From positions 1 to 14,338 of the forward strand of contig URHE01000048.1 in the NCBI GenBank assembly GCA_900547595.1: 14,338 nt of DNA, in the 5' to 3' direction. Below are positions 7,001-12,963 of this stretch, piece after piece; position 1 is the stretch's first letter, and every line of letters starts with the position of its first letter. The notes beneath the pieces were generated by a model that worked only from the letters and a program-made list of their open reading frames with translations, did no database searches and was not told the origin of the DNA. The translations under genes were made by a program, and so were the position numbers. The stretch is from an uncultured Desulfovibrio sp. Lineage in GTDB: Bacteria; Desulfobacterota; Desulfovibrionia; Desulfovibrionales; Desulfovibrionaceae.

Positions 7001-8453
7001 TCTCGATGAAGGAGCCGCAGCCCGCGGAACATGCCTCGTTGAGGCTGATGCGGTCGATGACGCCGTCGCGCACGCGCATGCACTTGATGTCCTGCCCGCC
7101 GATGTCCAGGATGAAGGAGACCCGCGGCTCGAAAAAGGACGCGGCCGTGAAATGGGCGACCGTCTCCACCTCGTCGGCGTCCAGGCGCAGGGCGGCGGTC
7201 AGCAGGGCGCTTCCGTAGCCGGTGGCCGCGGCGGCGCGGATGGTCAGCTCCGGGCGCTTGCGGCGGTATATCTCCGCCAGCACGCCCAGCGCCGCCGTGA
7301 GCGGGTCGCCCTTGTTGGCTTCATAGAAGGAATAGAGAAGCCGGCCTTCCGCGTCGATGAGCGCGGCCTTGATGGTGGTGGAGCCACAGTCGAACCCGAG
7401 CCAGGCGTCGCCTTCGGCCTGTTCCAGCTCCAGTTCCGTGACGGTGCGGCCGGCGTGGCGGGCGGCAAAGGCGCTGCGCTCTTCCTCGGTGGCAAACAGG
7501 GCGGGCAGGCGCCCGCAGCCGTCCGGCGCTGCGCCGTGCTCCAGCCGTTCCAGCGCGCGCGCAAGGGAAAAGGTGGGGGGCGCCATGTCCCGCGCATGCC
7601 AGGCCGCGCCCAGCGCCACGAAGAAATGCCCATCCTCGGGGAAAACCGCTTCCGTCATGTCGGGCAGCAGAGCCGTGAAGCGCTCCCGCAGCGAGGCGAG
7701 AAAGAAGAGCGGGCCGCCGAGAAAGACCACCTTGCCCCTGATGGGGCGGCCGCGCGCCAGGCCGCCGATGGTCTGGCTGACCACCGCCTGCATGATGGAG
7801 GCGGCAATATCCTCGCGCGCGCAGCCCTCGTTGAGCAGGGGCAGGATGTCGCTTTTGGCGAAAACGCCGCAGCGCGAGGCGATGGGATAGATGGTCGTGT
7901 GGCGCAGGGCAAGCCGGTCGAGGCCGCCCGCGTCCGTCCCGATGAAGGCCGCCATCTGGTCGATGAAGGCGCCCGTGCCCCCGGCGCAGGTCTCATTCAT
8001 CCGCTGTTCGGCGCCGCCGGTGAGGAAGATGAGCTTGGCATCCTCGCCGCCGAGTTCGATGACCGCGTCCGCATCCGGAATTTTTCTGCCGATGGCGAGG
8101 CTGCTGGCGAGCACTTCCTGAATGAAGGGCAGGCCCAGCTCCCCGGCGAGCGAGATGCCGCCGGAACCGGAGATGGCCGCGCGGCAGGGCCGTTCCGCGC
8201 CCAGGGCGCCCATCTCGCGCAGAAGCGCGGCCGTGCAGCCGCGCACATCCGAAAAGTGGCGCGCGTACTTGCTGAAGAGGACCCGGTCGCCGGCATCGAG
8301 CAGGACGGCCTTGACCGTGGTGGAGCCTATGTCGAGCCCGAGGTGGCAGGAGGTGTCTGCGCCGCCCGCGGGGGCATCCCCGAGGCTGGGACGGGAGGCG
8401 GCGGGAGGGACCTGAAGTGCGGCGTCGACCGACGCGGGGGCGTCAACTTCCAT
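4005..8453 (-). CDS. Giant 2-hydroxyacyl-CoA dehydratase activase-like fusion protein
   Basis: A 1482-residue cytosolic protein (numbered from ATG 8453) with four parts. First, an ASKHA ATPase domain (about 37-290; LGLDIGSTTVKAV at 39-51, NETCAGGTGAF with C156, and C195 in SRCGVF). Second, another ASKHA domain (about 350-610; LGFDCGSTTIKAA at 352-364, NEACSAGCGSF with C475, and C514 in TRCTVF). A cysteine cluster follows (C637, C640, C644, C663). Third, a DUF2229-type domain (about 701-1000) with CYPAK at 752. Fourth, after a charged linker (about 1008-1070), a dehydratase-component-like domain (about 1077-1470) with CYP at 1128. Known relatives (HgdC-type archerases) bind a [4Fe-4S] cluster between two subunits and use ATP to fire low-potential electrons into a partner. 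The reaction here is unknown. Start is uncertain: TTG 8483 is possible and neither has a good ribosome site. Probably co-transcribed with the methyltransferase. Confidence 0.9.
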   Translation of the reverse strand: MEVDAPASVDAALQVPPAASRPSLGDAPAGGADTSCHLGLDIGSTTVKAVLLDAGDRVLFSKYARHFSDVRGCTAALLREMGALGAERPCRAAISGSGGISLAGELGLPFIQEVLASSLAIGRKIPDADAVIELGGEDAKLIFLTGGAEQRMNETCAGGTGAFIDQMAAFIGTDAGGLDRLALRHTTIYPIASRCGVFAKSDILPLLNEGCAREDIAASIMQAVVSQTIGGLARGRPIRGKVVFLGGPLFFLASLRERFTALLPDMTEAVFPEDGHFFVALGAAWHARDMAPPTFSLARALERLEHGAAPDGCGRLPALFATEEERSAFAARHAGRTVTELELEQAEGDAWLGFDCGSTTIKAALIDAEGRLLYSFYEANKGDPLTAALGVLAEIYRRKRPELTIRAAAATGYGSALLTAALRLDADEVETVAHFTAASFFEPRVSFILDIGGQDIKCMRVRDGVIDRISLNEACSAGCGSFIENFAESLRMPLPEFVAAALAAPSPVDLGTRCTVFMNSKVKQAQKEGVAVGDIAAGLSWAVVRNAIFKVMKISHTAELGDCVVAQGGAFRNDALLRALELELGVRVTRPGIAGIMGAFGAALIARKRGPADGARSALIGPDAVAAFSARTATTRCRRCSNACLLTITTFGDGRRFISGNRCERGAEHEPQRRPNLYAYKQRRLFEPYTPLAPEQAPRGGIGIPRALNIFENYPLWFTLFTRLGFRVELSAPSSKELFYRGHDTIPSQTVCYPAKLSHGHVRDLVDRGLRTIFFPCVQREQKGAGFGGAGYNCPVVIGYPELLARNMGILEEAGVTFIHAFLPLERELLGRRLRRIPFFADIPAAEMEAAVQAGFDEMDAFRRDIRAAGESALAELAETGEMGLVLAGHPYHTDPEIHHGVAELVTSCGLAVLTEDSVAHLMPDPGPLRVVDQWAYHSRLYRAGALATAVDNLAVLQLLSFGCGLDAVTSDQLEEIVRKGGRLYAQIKVDEGANLGPARIRIRSLLAAMREQREQRQQREAREADARAKAAPRDRRPGLSTAPAGTGASRPACWRGAGLPPDSGDTAPVFTRDMRHTHTLLVPQMSPMHFQFVREIFASEGYDAVLLPSVSRKAIELGLRHVNNDACYPAIVVIGQLLEAVLSGRFDTNKVALVISQTGGGCRATNYVGFLRKALQDAGLGHIPIASFSTNIQSPGIKLTPRLFKRMIMTGHYGDALMRMVHRLRPYEREPGMAEALARSWSEKARENITTGGILRFQRNMLAMIREFDRMPLRTEERRPRVGMVGEILLKYHPDANNNAARIIEEEGGEAVVTDLMDFLLYNFYDHVFNYKHLAGSRKDARVAMAGIAFLEFTRLCMRFGFSRSRRFSAPARFHELRARTRNLISLGHQTGEGWLLGAEMVRMLESGVSGILCMQPFGCLPNHIVGKGLIRELKRRYPGATITALDYDPGASEVNQINRIKLMMRAGFHEAGTGAGRAPA

Positions 8454-8519
8454 CGCGGTGCAATACTGACTAGAGGTTGGCAATGCGGTAGCGGAGTTCC
8501 TGATGGCCGGTCGCGGCGT

Positions 8520-9305
8520 TCACTGGCGGCCGCGGATCCAGTAGGTCTCAAAGCCGTCGTCAAGGATGCCGTCCTCAATGTCGCTGAACCCCGCCAGGGC
8601 AAAGAGACGGCGATATTCCTGGCGGGTGCGCCGCCAGCCCCAGAACTGTTGCCGCCTGATGCCGAGACAGTGAAGGACGGCGCGGATGAGTATCTTGATG
8701 GCATTGACAAAGCTGCCGATAAACGAATCCTCCTCCAGGAGCGAGGCGGAAAGGCAGATGAGCTCCCCCCCCGGCGCGAGCTGGGAACGAAGCTCCTCCA
8801 GCACATGGACAAGTTCGCGCGTGGGGATGCCGTAATCCACGGCGGAAAGATAGATGACATCGTAGCGCACGTCCGGGGGCAGGCAGGCGGGCGGCAGGCC
8901 GATATAGATGCGCTCGGCGGGGATGAGGCGCCTAAGCCAGCGCATGCCCACGGTGCTCGGCTCGTTGACGTGAAGCTCAACGTCGGGCAGTTCCTCCAGC
9001 AGGAGCTTTTCCATATAGCCCACGCCGCTGCCGATGGAGAGCACGCGCGCCGGGCCGTCCGGGGGGATCGCGCCGGATTCCCGCTCGCGCGCGATGACCT
9101 GACGGATGCGTTCCGCGAGCCAGCGGGCGTCCTTGGCCTTGTTGGCGCGCCAGATGGCGGGCAGGTCGTTCCAGCCCTGGTAGCGGCGGAAGAGTTCCTC
9201 GTAAAATGTGGCGTAGAATTTGGGGTCCGCCAGATGGAAGAACGAAATGTGCGAGAATGCCGTGAACGGGATTCCCTGCCAGCTTTCCTGATAAAAACGC
9301 CGCAC
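8520..9305 (-). CDS. SAM-dependent class I methyltransferase, substrate unknown
   Basis: A 261-residue protein with a Rossmann-type SAM-binding core. Seen: motif I VLSIGSGVGYME (88-99), the acidic residue ending strand 2 in HVNEPS (E115), YDVIYLSAVDYGIP (148-161) as the motif IV region and LAPGGEL (177-182). Residues 1-80 form a helical, aromatic-rich N-terminal part (FSHISFFHLADPKFYATFYEELF), and a basic helical segment rich in Arg/Trp lies at 205-235. Nothing in the sequence fixes the substrate. I chose GTG 9305 because AGGAGG (9315-9320) lies 9 bases upstream and a candidate promoter is just before it; ATG 9350 (276 aa) and TTG 9392 (290 aa) are alternatives without a strong site. The activase-like gene follows 66 bases downstream on the same strand, suggesting an operon. 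Confidence 0.8.
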   Translation of the reverse strand: MRRFYQESWQGIPFTAFSHISFFHLADPKFYATFYEELFRRYQGWNDLPAIWRANKAKDARWLAERIRQVIARERESGAIPPDGPARVLSIGSGVGYMEKLLLEELPDVELHVNEPSTVGMRWLRRLIPAERIYIGLPPACLPPDVRYDVIYLSAVDYGIPTRELVHVLEELRSQLAPGGELICLSASLLEEDSFIGSFVNAIKILIRAVLHCLGIRRQQFWGWRRTRQEYRRLFALAGFSDIEDGILDDGFETYWIRGRQ

Positions 9306-9314
9306 GCTCTTGTG

Positions 9315-9320
9315 CCTCCT
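9315..9320 (-). promoter_or_regulatory. Ribosome binding site deciding the methyltransferase start
   Basis: AGGAGG on the minus strand, 9 bases before GTG 9305. It is a perfect Shine-Dalgarno core, while ATG 9350 has only GGAA. This is the main reason for the shorter gene model. Confidence 0.55.
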
Positions 9321-9363
9321 CGCGGATGCGTCGACAGAGCCGGCCCGCATCCGCAGTTCCCCG

Positions 9364-9392
9364 AATATAGCGCATGGCGCCCCGGGGCGCAA
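9364..9392 (-). promoter_or_regulatory. Candidate promoter of the methyltransferase-activase unit
   Basis: TATATT (9364-9369, minus strand, 5 of 6 to the -10 consensus) with TTGCGC (9387-9392) 17 bases upstream as a poor -35. The -10 is one of few A/T-rich spots in this intergenic region. A start near 9357 would leave only about 6 bases before ATG 9350 but about 50 before GTG 9305, in agreement with the GTG start. Confidence 0.4.
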
Positions 9393-9491
9393 TGCCCGGA
9401 ATGGTGCGCGCCGGCAGCTTGCGCGCGCGCCGGTTTCCGTTTAGAGCATCTTTCCGGGGAAAATATCTGCACGGCAGGCACAGGAGGGATC

Positions 9492-10133
9492 ATGGCCCGG
9501 AGCACGGAAACAGGGCACGCACGGGGACCGGCGCTCGCGCCGGACAGGCTGGAGCGTCTGGCGGACCTCTGCTACGAGGCGGGCATGCTCAGGCACACGC
9601 CGCGCAGCGGCTACGCCTTTCTTGGTTCAGGCCGGGAAAATGTGGCCGAGCATTCCTACAGAACAACGGTGCTGGGCTATATCCTCGCGCGCATGGCCGG
9701 GGAAGAGCCGTGCCGCGTGGTCATGCTCTGCCTGTTCCATGATCTGCACGAGGCGCGCACCGGCGACTTCAACTATGTGAACCACCGTTACGATACCTGC
9801 CGGGCGCGGGCCGCGCTGGAGGATGCCACGGCGGGCACCGGTCTTGAGGCCGAGATACTTGACGGCTGGGACGAGCTGGAGGCCGCGCGAAGCGCCGCCG
9901 CGCGGCTTGCCCACGACGCGGACCAGCTCGACCTGATCTGCAATCTGCGGACGGAACTTTCCCGGGGCAACGAGTTTGCCCGCGAATGGCTGGACAGCGC
10001 CCTTCAGCGCCTGCGGACCCCCCAGGGGCGCGAACTTGCCGAAGCGGTGCTGCGCGCGGACCCCAACCGCTGGTGGTATGGCCGGGTGGAGAAGTCGTGG
10101 TGGGTCCGGCACGGGCAGCCGGAAAAGACCTAG
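9492..10133 (+). CDS. HD-domain phosphohydrolase, YfbR/HDDC2-like nucleotidase
   Basis: A 213-residue cytosolic HD-superfamily hydrolase of the HD_3/YfbR type. E. coli YfbR removes phosphate from deoxyribonucleoside 5'-monophosphates, so a nucleotide clean-up role is likely but not proved. Seen: H54 in NVAEHSYR, the H83-D84 pair in LFHDLHEARTGD with E87 and D92, and the distal metal-binding aspartate in AHDADQLDLI (142-149), in the order and spacing of the family. The N-terminal GMLRHTPRSGY is also usual. ATG 9492 has AGGAGG at 9482-9487; the frame is open for thousands of bases upstream but that part is only the mirror of the genes opposite. The gene diverges from the methyltransferase and converges on argB with a 6-base gap and no visible terminator. 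Confidence 0.88.
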   Translation: MARSTETGHARGPALAPDRLERLADLCYEAGMLRHTPRSGYAFLGSGRENVAEHSYRTTVLGYILARMAGEEPCRVVMLCLFHDLHEARTGDFNYVNHRYDTCRARAALEDATAGTGLEAEILDGWDELEAARSAAARLAHDADQLDLICNLRTELSRGNEFAREWLDSALQRLRTPQGRELAEAVLRADPNRWWYGRVEKSWWVRHGQPEKT

Positions 10134-10139
10134 AGCATT

Positions 10140-10922
10140 TTACGGCGTCACCACCGTCCCCAGCGGCGCATCCTCAAGGAGGAAGCGCCGCAGGCTGGAC
10201 GGCGCGCGTCCGTCCAGAATGAGGGCGCGCCCGCAACCGGCGGCAAGGGCCCCGGCGCACGCCTCTACCTTGGGGATCATGCCGCCGCTGATGACGCCGG
10301 AGTGCCGCAGCGCCGCGATTTGCGCCGCATCCAGCCGGGGAATGAGTTCGCCCTGAGCGTCCAGCACCCCGGGCACGTCGGAAACAAGGACAAAATACTC
10401 GGCATTCAGGGCGCCCGCCAGCGCGCCCGCCGCGGTATCCGCATTGATGTTCAGGGCTTCGTGGTCGGGGCCGGAGGCCACCGGCGCGACCACGGGCACG
10501 AAGCCCGCGTCCAGCAGGCAGCGGGGCAGCGCCGGGTCCACGCTGACGACTTCGCCCACAAGGCCGAGCGCGGGATTTTTCCGCCGCGCCCGCAGCAGGC
10601 CGCCATCGCGTCCGGAAATGCCCGCCGCCGCCACGCCGCGGGCGGCAAGCTCGCTGACCACGGCCTTGTTCACCTGTCCGCACAGCACCATTTCCACCAC
10701 TTCCATGACGGCCGCGTCCGTGATGCGCAGCCCGTCCGCGAAACGGCTTTCGATATGCAGGCGTTCCAGCAGGGCGCTGATCTGCGGGCCGCCCCCGTGG
10801 ACGACCACAAGGCGCATGCCCTGCGCCGCGAGCAGGGCAAGGTCCCCGGCGAACGCGCGGCTGAGTTCGGGTTTGTCCATGGCGTGGCCGCCGTACTTGA
10901 TGACAACGGTGGACTGGTGCAT
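10140..10922 (-). CDS. argB: Acetylglutamate kinase
   Basis: A 260-residue amino-acid kinase that phosphorylates N-acetyl-L-glutamate with ATP, the second step of arginine biosynthesis. Seen: VIKYGGHAM (7-15) for ATP phosphate binding, VVVHGGGPQI (39-48) for substrate binding, GLRITD, the LNINADTAAG segment for N-acetylglutamate, and SGGMIPKVEA near residue 213 for the catalytic lysine. ATG 10922 is fixed by AGGAG six to seven bases upstream and by the in-frame queA stop (10953-10955), so no longer N-terminus is possible. The length is like the E. coli enzyme; the N-terminal helix of the arginine-inhibited hexameric enzymes is absent. It follows queA by 30 bases and is probably co-transcribed. 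No other arg gene is in view. Confidence 0.95.
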   Translation of the reverse strand: MHQSTVVIKYGGHAMDKPELSRAFAGDLALLAAQGMRLVVVHGGGPQISALLERLHIESRFADGLRITDAAVMEVVEMVLCGQVNKAVVSELAARGVAAAGISGRDGGLLRARRKNPALGLVGEVVSVDPALPRCLLDAGFVPVVAPVASGPDHEALNINADTAAGALAGALNAEYFVLVSDVPGVLDAQGELIPRLDAAQIAALRHSGVISGGMIPKVEACAGALAAGCGRALILDGRAPSSLRRFLLEDAPLGTVVTP

Positions 10923-10952
10923 GTGGCGCTCCTGGGCGTTCGGGTTCCGGGT

Positions 10953-12215
10953 TCAGCGGATGAGCATGGCATCGCCGTAGGAAAAGAAACGATAGCCGCG
11001 GGCCACGGCCTCGGCATAGGCCGCCAGTATCCGCTTCCTGCCCGCAAAGGCGGAGACGAGCATGAGCAGGGAAGATTCGGGCAGGTGAAAATTGGTCACC
11101 AGGGCGTCGATTACGCGGAACGGGCGCCCGGGGTAGAGAAAAATATCCGTCCAGCCGGAAAACGGGCGCACCTCGCCGCACTGGGCGGCCACGCCCTCCA
11201 GGGCGCGCGCGCTGGTGGTGCCCACGGCCACCACCGGGCGGCCTTCCGCTTTCGCCTGACGCACGGCCTGGGCGGTTTCTTCCGGGATTTCCATATATTC
11301 AGAATGGATACGATGCTCCCGAATATCGCGGCAGCGCACGGGGCTGAAAGTGCCGTAGCCCACATAGAGCGTGACCTCACGCCACGAAAAGCCCCGCTCC
11401 GCCAGTTCGCGGCGCAGTTCCGGCGTGAAATGGAGCCCGGCCGTGGGCGCCGCGGCCGAGCCGGTCTTGTCGGCCCGCGCGTAGATGGTCTGGTAGCGTT
11501 CGGCGTCGTCCCGGCCCGCGGGGCGGCGGATATAGGGCGGCAGGGGGATCTCTCCTGCCTGGATGAAGGCTGCGGCCAGGTCGCCCTGCCAGTGGAGGCG
11601 CACGGTATGCCGCCCGAACGGGCCCTTTTCCAGAATGGTCAGCCCGATGCCGCCGTTCAGGGAGAGGCGTTCCCCCTCGCGCAGCCTGCCGCCGCAACGC
11701 ACCAGACCTTCGGCGGTGGCGGTGCCGCGCGCTTCGGCGGAGTGGGCGCCTGCGGAACCCTCCGCCAGCAGGAGGGGCAGGGGCGTGAGCAGAAGGAATT
11801 CCACCCTGCCCCCGGTCGATTCCCGCCGCCCGGCCAGACGCGCGGGCAATACCCGCGAATTGTTGGCCACAATGAGCGCCCCGGGGGGCAGCCAGCGGGC
11901 AAGCTCGCTGAACATGGCGTGCCGGGGCGCCGGTCCGGAGGGCGTATGGCGGCGTTCCATGACCAGCAGGCGCGAAGCGCCCCGCACTTCGGGGGGAAAC
12001 TGGGCGATGCTCGTTTCAGGGAGGGGAAAGTCGTAACTTTCCAGAAGAACGTCTTCCGGGTCCGGAACCACGGCGCCGTCCGGAGTGGCCGCCGGGCCGT
12101 CCGTCCGGGCCGAGGCTTGCCAGTCCATGCCGGAGAGGCTAGGCTGCTCTGGCATCTGTTCCGGCGCAGGACGCGTCATGTCCGCGCGCGACGTGTCCGC
12201 GCTGGTAAAGACCAT
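10953..12215 (-). CDS. queA: S-adenosylmethionine:tRNA ribosyltransferase-isomerase
   Basis: QueA transfers and rearranges the ribosyl part of SAM onto preQ1 in tRNA to give epoxyqueuosine, a late step in queuosine synthesis. Family signatures are seen in order: YDFPLPETSIAQFP near 61-74, IPLPPYIRR, YQTIYA then GSAAAPTAGLHFT, VTLYVGYGTFSPV, IHSE, VGTTSARALE, DIFLYPG, TNFHLPESSLLMLVSAF and FFSYGDAM at the end. The model of 420 residues is longer than the usual 340-360: it has an Ala/Pro-rich N-terminal extension of about 50 residues and an Ala/Glu-rich insertion after VEFLLL. ATG 12215 is preferred for the purine-rich AGGAAGAAGG upstream; ATG 12179 or 12155 are possible. A frame reaching 12329 overlaps the lipoprotein start and the promoter, so it is rejected. 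Confidence 0.92.
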   Translation of the reverse strand: MVFTSADTSRADMTRPAPEQMPEQPSLSGMDWQASARTDGPAATPDGAVVPDPEDVLLESYDFPLPETSIAQFPPEVRGASRLLVMERRHTPSGPAPRHAMFSELARWLPPGALIVANNSRVLPARLAGRRESTGGRVEFLLLTPLPLLLAEGSAGAHSAEARGTATAEGLVRCGGRLREGERLSLNGGIGLTILEKGPFGRHTVRLHWQGDLAAAFIQAGEIPLPPYIRRPAGRDDAERYQTIYARADKTGSAAAPTAGLHFTPELRRELAERGFSWREVTLYVGYGTFSPVRCRDIREHRIHSEYMEIPEETAQAVRQAKAEGRPVVAVGTTSARALEGVAAQCGEVRPFSGWTDIFLYPGRPFRVIDALVTNFHLPESSLLMLVSAFAGRKRILAAYAEAVARGYRFFSYGDAMLIR

Positions 12216-12294
12216 ACTGGGGTCCCTTCTTCCTGTCCGGGTGGACCGGAGCAACGCCGCAACAGGCGCATCCGGCCCACGCATCAAAAAAATG

Positions 12295-12323
12295 AGTATA
12301 GCCATGCGTCGGCAGCTTGTCAT
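12295..12323 (-). promoter_or_regulatory. queA-argB promoter inside the divergent lipoprotein start
   Basis: On the minus strand ATGACA (12318-12323, 5 of 6 to -35) lies exactly 17 bases from TATACT (12295-12300, 5 of 6 to -10). Transcription would start near 12288, about 73 bases before ATG 12215 of queA. The -35 and spacer lie within the first codons of the lipoprotein gene on the other strand. It is the best sigma-70-like site in the window. Confidence 0.65.
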
Positions 12324-12963
12324 CAGCATTCTTGCTCTTCTCCTCGGCGCCGTTTCCCTGCTTCAGGGCTGCGCGTCCATGGGCGTGGGCAGCCCCTTTT
12401 CCAATGATCCCCTCACTGGCGGCGTGGACACCGGCACCAGCGCCCTGCTCAACGTGCCGCTGCCCGCCGGACTCCAGCGCTATGCGTCCCACGGGTACAG
12501 CGCCCTGAATGCCGACGGCGGTCGGGAGGGGCTTGAGGTCCTGCGCGGCAGGGTGAACGCGGGCGCCGTGGCCGTGGAGCTGTTTACGGCTCTCAAAAGC
12601 CACGGGTGGCAGTTGCGTCTTTCCCTGCGCAAGGAGGACCGCCTGCTCCAGGTCTACGAAAAGGCCGGGGAAATGGCCGTCCTGACCTTTCGCAGCCAGG
12701 CCATGCTCACCATTCTGGACATCTGGCTCGGGCGGCGCCTGCCGGACGGGGCAACGCTTGAGATGCCGGCGGACGATCCCGGTCTGACCGGGGGTGGCGC
12801 GGAGCTGGCTGGTGAGGAGTACGGCCCGCTGAATGGCGCGGAGGAACCGGGCGCCGGAAAATCGGGCTCCGGCGGCGGAGCCTCCTCCACGTCAACGGTC
12901 CCCGCGCCGGGAACCGTGGAGGAGTGGGGCGCCGGGGGAAACGTCACGGAGCGGACCCTGTGA
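12304..12963 (+). CDS. Lipoprotein of unknown function
   Basis: A 219-residue lipoprotein. The N-terminus MRRQLVISILALLLGAVSLLQGC is a type II signal peptide: two arginines, a hydrophobic stretch and the lipobox LQGC with C23 as the lipidated residue; residues S25/M26 after it do not suggest inner-membrane retention, so an outer-membrane location is inferred. Residues about 46-155 form one compact domain (PLPAGLQRYASHGYSA, EGLEVLRGRV, a helix, HGWQLRLSL, LLQVYEK, AVLTF), which I do not recognise. Residues 158-219 are Gly/Pro/Ser/Glu-rich and probably disordered. ATG 12292 (four codons earlier) is equally possible; neither has a clear ribosome site. Its stop overlaps the coaBC start, so the two are translated as a unit. 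Confidence 0.82.
   Translation: MRRQLVISILALLLGAVSLLQGCASMGVGSPFSNDPLTGGVDTGTSALLNVPLPAGLQRYASHGYSALNADGGREGLEVLRGRVNAGAVAVELFTALKSHGWQLRLSLRKEDRLLQVYEKAGEMAVLTFRSQAMLTILDIWLGRRLPDGATLEMPADDPGLTGGGAELAGEEYGPLNGAEEPGAGKSGSGGGASSTSTVPAPGTVEEWGAGGNVTERTL
12948..12963 (+). promoter_or_regulatory. Coupling site: coaBC ribosome site and GTGA overlap
   Basis: GGAG (12948-12951) lies 8 bases before GTG 12960, and the GTG overlaps the lipoprotein stop codon as GTGA (12960-12963). This fixes the coaBC start in preference to the in-frame GTG at 12924, whose purine-rich stretch directly abuts the codon. Overlap of this kind usually means translational coupling. Confidence 0.65.

Noticed and set aside
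5400..8453. Possible frameshift or assembly artefact joining separate genes into the giant protein
   Set aside because: The frame is continuous with all domains in the known order and conserved motifs on both sides of each junction.
5400..9491. A plus-strand open frame of about 1360 codons opposite the giant activase gene, continuous with the HD-domain gene
   Set aside because: Its codons are exactly aligned with those of the minus-strand gene, so stops would need TTA, CTA or TCA codons in that gene, which are rare in GC-rich genomes. The translation has no domain, and a good ribosome site and family start appear only at 9492.
12216..12329. Longer N-terminus for QueA starting at 12329
   Set aside because: It would overlap the lipoprotein signal peptide and lie upstream of the likely queA transcription start near 12288.
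10302..12407. A plus-strand open frame of about 700 codons opposite argB and queA
   Set aside because: Mirror of two clearly recognised genes; it crosses both of them and has no recognisable domain or ribosome site.
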